Assembly: GCA_045106735.1 (NCBI GenBank)
Contig: JBGCEZ010000057.1
Coordinates: forward strand, 1-7,661
DNA length: 7,661 nt
Direction of reading: 5' to 3'
Source: JBGCEZ01 sp045106735
GTDB taxonomy: Bacteria > Planctomycetota > Phycisphaerae > Phycisphaerales > SM1A02
Below the pieces are notes generated by a model. That model saw only the letters and a list, made by a program, of their open reading frames with translations. It was not told the DNA's origin and did no database searches. Position numbers and translations under genes: made by a program. Positions 5,748 through 7,661 of this stretch are shown here, piece by piece. Numbering within the stretch: the stretch's first letter is position 1; each line of letters begins with the position of its first letter.

Positions 5748-7238
5748 CTACGGGCAAGGTCCCCACGCCGCGAGCACCGAGAGCAGATCGCCCAGGCTGA
5801 TCTCGCCGGAGCCGTCGATGTCCGCCCGGCACTCGTGGCGAAACCGCAGCGATGCGTCGCCGCCGGCCACGCCGTCCGCGTCGCCGTCGACGGGGCGATC
5901 GTTGGCCACCGAACGGGCGGCATCTTCCACCGTCAGGAACAGTTCGCCGTTCTGCAGCGGGGCGGCCAGGCTCACCAGGGTGAACGCCGTCCCGGAGCCG
6001 GTGACGCTCGCGTCCAGGGCCGCGCCGGTCGCGTCGGTCACCACGATGTCGCCGGCGGCGAACTCGATCGGCTCGGACCAGATCAGCCGGAACACGGTCA
6101 GGCCGCCAGAGTCCACGTGCACGACCTCGCGCCGCGGTTCGGTGGCCACGATCTGCGGCCCCGGTTCGTCGCCGGCCACGCGAATGCGATGGATGCCCGC
6201 GTCGTCGGCGGCGTACAGCACGTCGCCCGACGGATCGATCGTCAGCGACGCGGCGCCGCCCGGGGCGAACACGTACTGACTGGAGAACTCGAAGCCGGAG
6301 GCGAACACCGTCCGTGATCCATCCGGGCCGACGATGTCAATCGTGTCGCTCGTGCCGTCGACCACGAACGCTCCGTCGCCGAGCGCGCCGCCGAAGGCGA
6401 TCTCCAGGTCGCGGAAGTACGCGTCATCGACCGGCTGGGGGCCGATGATTGCGTCCCACTGCAGTTGATCATCGAGCGTGTAGATGCCGCTGGTGGCGGA
6501 GTTGTTGGCGTCCGCGTCGCAGACGACAAGGCCGCCGCCGAACTGGCCCGCGGCATCGTGCGAGAGGCCGCGGATGTCCATGTCAATGCGGCCGGCCGGA
6601 TCGTCGACCACGCTGTTGAAGGCCAGCTCCTGCGCCGCGCCGCCAGGATTGAGTCGCCAGATGCTCGACGCTCCTTCCGGTCCGTACGACGCATCGAAGA
6701 GGTAGATCCCGTCGGGCAGGGCGGTGTCGCCGGTGACCGGGGCCAGCAAGAAGATCAGGTGATTCGTGGGGCCGCCGAAGTCGCCCACGGACTGCACGCT
6801 GCCGTCGGGGGCCACGCGGAAGATCGTGGAGCGGCCCTCGAGGTCGGTCCGCACGCTGATGAGCAGCTCGCCGCCCAGGATGCCGGTCGTGTCGAAAGCC
6901 GCGTCGAACACGGCGGCGTCCGATGAGCCGACGGAGAAGCTGCTGAGGACGTCGATGGACGCGCTGGTGATGCGCCGGACGGTCACGATGCCGTCGATCG
7001 CGGCGGCGGTGATGATGCCCGAGCCGTACGCGGGGTTGCGGATCGCTTCCAATCGCGGCGTGATGCCGTCGATCTGGCCGGCGACCAACACGTCGGCCAC
7101 GAAGCCAGCGGGAACGTCCGGCGAGGGGCCGGCGGCCAGCGCCGGGCTGGTGGCCAACACGGGGGCCAACAGGGCGGCGAGAAGGGTGCTGCGAAGATGC
7201 GTCGTCTGGGACAACGGGGAAGAAGAGGCCGTGGCCAT
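5748..7238 (-). CDS. Exported beta-propeller-like / Ig-like protein with half-dockerin WGPC tail (paralogue A)
   Basis: This predicted exported protein has 496 residues. The ATG at 7238 is preceded by GGAG at 7 bases and opens a standard signal peptide (hydrophobic 18-30, cleavage near SPALA at 35). The frame from 7487 would add 83 Arg/Pro-rich residues and overlap the lpdA terminator. Residues about 42-358 carry repeated strand motifs (SSIWRLNP 191-198, TSGIYTLD 249-256, LYAADDAGIHRIR 341-353) suggesting a beta-propeller. Residues about 361-446 form an Ig-like domain with LIWSEPIEF. DGDADGVAGGD (451-461) links to a single calcium loop (DIDGSGE) and the terminal AAWGPCP. Cysteines are at 240, 470 and 495. 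It is collinear with the 3756-5369 product, with well over a third of positions identical by eye and longest identity at the tail and around DANNS (243-247). Extracellular location is likely; biochemical function is not recognisable. Confidence 0.9.
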   Translation of the reverse strand: MATASSSPLSQTTHLRSTLLAALLAPVLATSPALAAGPSPDVPAGFVADVLVAGQIDGITPRLEAIRNPAYGSGIITAAAIDGIVTVRRITSASIDVLSSFSVGSSDAAVFDAAFDTTGILGGELLISVRTDLEGRSTIFRVAPDGSVQSVGDFGGPTNHLIFLLAPVTGDTALPDGIYLFDASYGPEGASSIWRLNPGGAAQELAFNSVVDDPAGRIDMDIRGLSHDAAGQFGGGLVVCDADANNSATSGIYTLDDQLQWDAIIGPQPVDDAYFRDLEIAFGGALGDGAFVVDGTSDTIDIVGPDGSRTVFASGFEFSSQYVFAPGGAASLTIDPSGDVLYAADDAGIHRIRVAGDEPGPQIVATEPRREVVHVDSGGLTVFRLIWSEPIEFAAGDIVVTDATGAALDASVTGSGTAFTLVSLAAPLQNGELFLTVEDAARSVANDRPVDGDADGVAGGDASLRFRHECRADIDGSGEISLGDLLSVLAAWGPCP

Positions 7239-7245
7239 GCAGGAA

Positions 7246-7249
7246 CTCC
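7246..7249 (-). promoter_or_regulatory. Ribosome binding site of paralogue A
   Basis: The minus strand reads CCCGGAG, then 7 bases, then the ATG at 7238; the GGAG core is annotated. It is weaker than the sites of the other two exported genes, but correctly placed at the only start that exposes a signal peptide. Confidence 0.55.
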
Positions 7250-7370
7250 GGGACTCGATCGGTCGCCGGCGAACGCGATGCGCCGCGGCATCGACAGGGA
7301 TGGAGGGACCGCCGCGACCGATGCTCTGGGGAACGCAATCGCGGGGTCGAGGCCTTGGGCGGGGCGAGAA

Positions 7371-7381
7371 AACGTGACGTT
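7371..7381. promoter_or_regulatory. Short palindrome upstream of paralogue A
   Basis: AACGT-G-ACGTT is a perfect inverted repeat with a one-base centre, about 135 bases before the paralogue A start. Its position in the only gap between the lpdA terminator and that gene makes an operator possible. No matching regulator family is recognised, and an 11-base palindrome can arise by chance. Confidence 0.2.
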
Positions 7382-7405
7382 GGGTCGGGGGGCGGTGTGG
7401 CTCGC

Positions 7406-7426
7406 GGCGAGGGCACGCCCCTCGCC
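7406..7426 (-). terminator. Second hairpin downstream of lpdA
   Basis: GGCGAGGG (7406-7413) and CCCTCGCC (7419-7426) form a perfect 8-base-pair stem around a 5-base loop. On the minus strand it begins about 10 bases beyond the T-tract of the lpdA terminator. It has no T-tract of its own, so it may be a back-up structure, an RNA-stabilising 3' hairpin, or part of the paralogue A control region. Confidence 0.35.
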
Positions 7427-7435
7427 TCGCCAACG

Positions 7436-7467
7436 AAAACGGGGCGCCATCCGTTGATGACGCCCCG
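7436..7467 (-). terminator. Intrinsic terminator of lpdA
   Basis: On the minus strand, CGGGGCG (7467-7461) pairs with CGCCCCG (7446-7440). After one mismatch, CATC (7459-7456) pairs with GATG (7451-7448), closing an AACG loop. TTTTCGTT follows the stem at once, from 7439. The hairpin starts about 50 bases after the lpdA stop. Stem, tight loop and T-tract together make this the best terminator in the window, and it separates lpdA from the secreted-protein genes. Confidence 0.82.
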
Positions 7468-7518
7468 CGCGATTCGTGATGATTCACTTGCCGCGGACCA
7501 AGCCCGCCGGCCCCACGC

Positions 7519-7661
7519 TTACGCGTGAATCGTCCGCCCCTCCGTCGCCAGCGCCGCCTCGTGCACCGCTTCGTGCATGGTCGGGTGGGCGTGCATGGTG
7601 GAGATCAGGTCCTCGGCCGTGGCTTCGAGTCGCTTGGCCACCGCGATCTCGGCGATGAGCT
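7519..7661 (-). CDS. lpdA: Dihydrolipoyl dehydrogenase (E3), C-terminal fragment
   Basis: Only the last 46 codons and the TAA (7521-7519) are visible; the gene continues past the right edge. The visible peptide begins LIAEIAVAKRLEATAEDL and contains HAHPTMHEAV, matching the C-terminal dimerisation region of E3 flavoproteins. In this family the His of HPT and the Glu five residues later (visible residues 25 and 30) form the proton-relay dyad completing the active site of the partner subunit; both are present. The enzyme reoxidises the dihydrolipoyl group of the pyruvate, 2-oxoglutarate or branched-chain dehydrogenase complexes or of glycine cleavage, passing electrons through FAD to NAD+ in the cytoplasm. 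Which complex it serves cannot be told here. It has its own terminator and no apparent link to the secreted genes. The symbol could equally be lpd or pdhD. Confidence 0.9.
   Translation of the reverse strand, partial: LIAEIAVAKRLEATAEDLISTMHAHPTMHEAVHEAALATEGRTIHA

Noticed and set aside
5124..6317. 397-residue plus-strand open frame with an ETG-repeat start
   Set aside because: The ETG run is the 9-bp repeat read in the wrong strand. The rest overlaps paralogue A antisense and crosses an intergenic palindrome without any domain signal.
7239..7487. N-terminal extension of paralogue A to the ATG at 7487
   Set aside because: It would translate through the lpdA terminator and produce an Arg/Pro-rich stretch that buries the signal peptide.

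Overview
The window is GC-rich chromosomal DNA, and every gene I can support lies on the minus strand. The likely source is a planctomycete of the Phycisphaerae type. The reason is that all three secreted proteins end in a short calcium-loop module of the form D-x-(D/N)-G-x-(G/V)-x...LLAAWGPC, the dockerin-like C-terminus (often annotated 'GC-type dockerin') that is abundant in that group. This assignment is inferred from protein style, not from a marker gene.

In transcription order (right to left), the right edge (7519-7661) holds the last 46 codons of lpdA, the E3 dihydrolipoyl dehydrogenase. It ends at a convincing hairpin-plus-T-tract terminator (7436-7467). Next come two paralogous exported proteins, 5748-7238 and 3756-5369. 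Each has a signal peptide, a beta-propeller-like body, an Ig-like domain, an Asp/Gly-rich linker and half a dockerin ending in WGPC plus one residue. The last gene, 10-3291, is a 1093-residue exported mosaic: right-handed beta-helix, autotransporter-like passenger region, FG-GAP/VCBS repeats and a complete two-loop dockerin-like module.

The three exported genes are probably not one operon. The gaps are 378 and 464 bases, and both contain strong inverted repeats or GC-rich tandem repeats. Each start codon is supported by its own Shine-Dalgarno sequence (5 to 9 bases of spacing depending on the core taken), and in each case the longest possible reading frame begins too far upstream. No catalytic residues are recognisable in the three exported proteins. 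Together they look like a cluster of extracellular or cell-surface structural or binding proteins sharing a C-terminal tag, next to an unrelated housekeeping gene.

The points most worth a second look are the half versus full form of the terminal WGPC module, the tandem paralogue pair, a 9-bp minisatellite that builds the hydrophobic core of one very long signal peptide, and the large palindromes between genes. I see no mobile element, CRISPR array, tRNA or rRNA.
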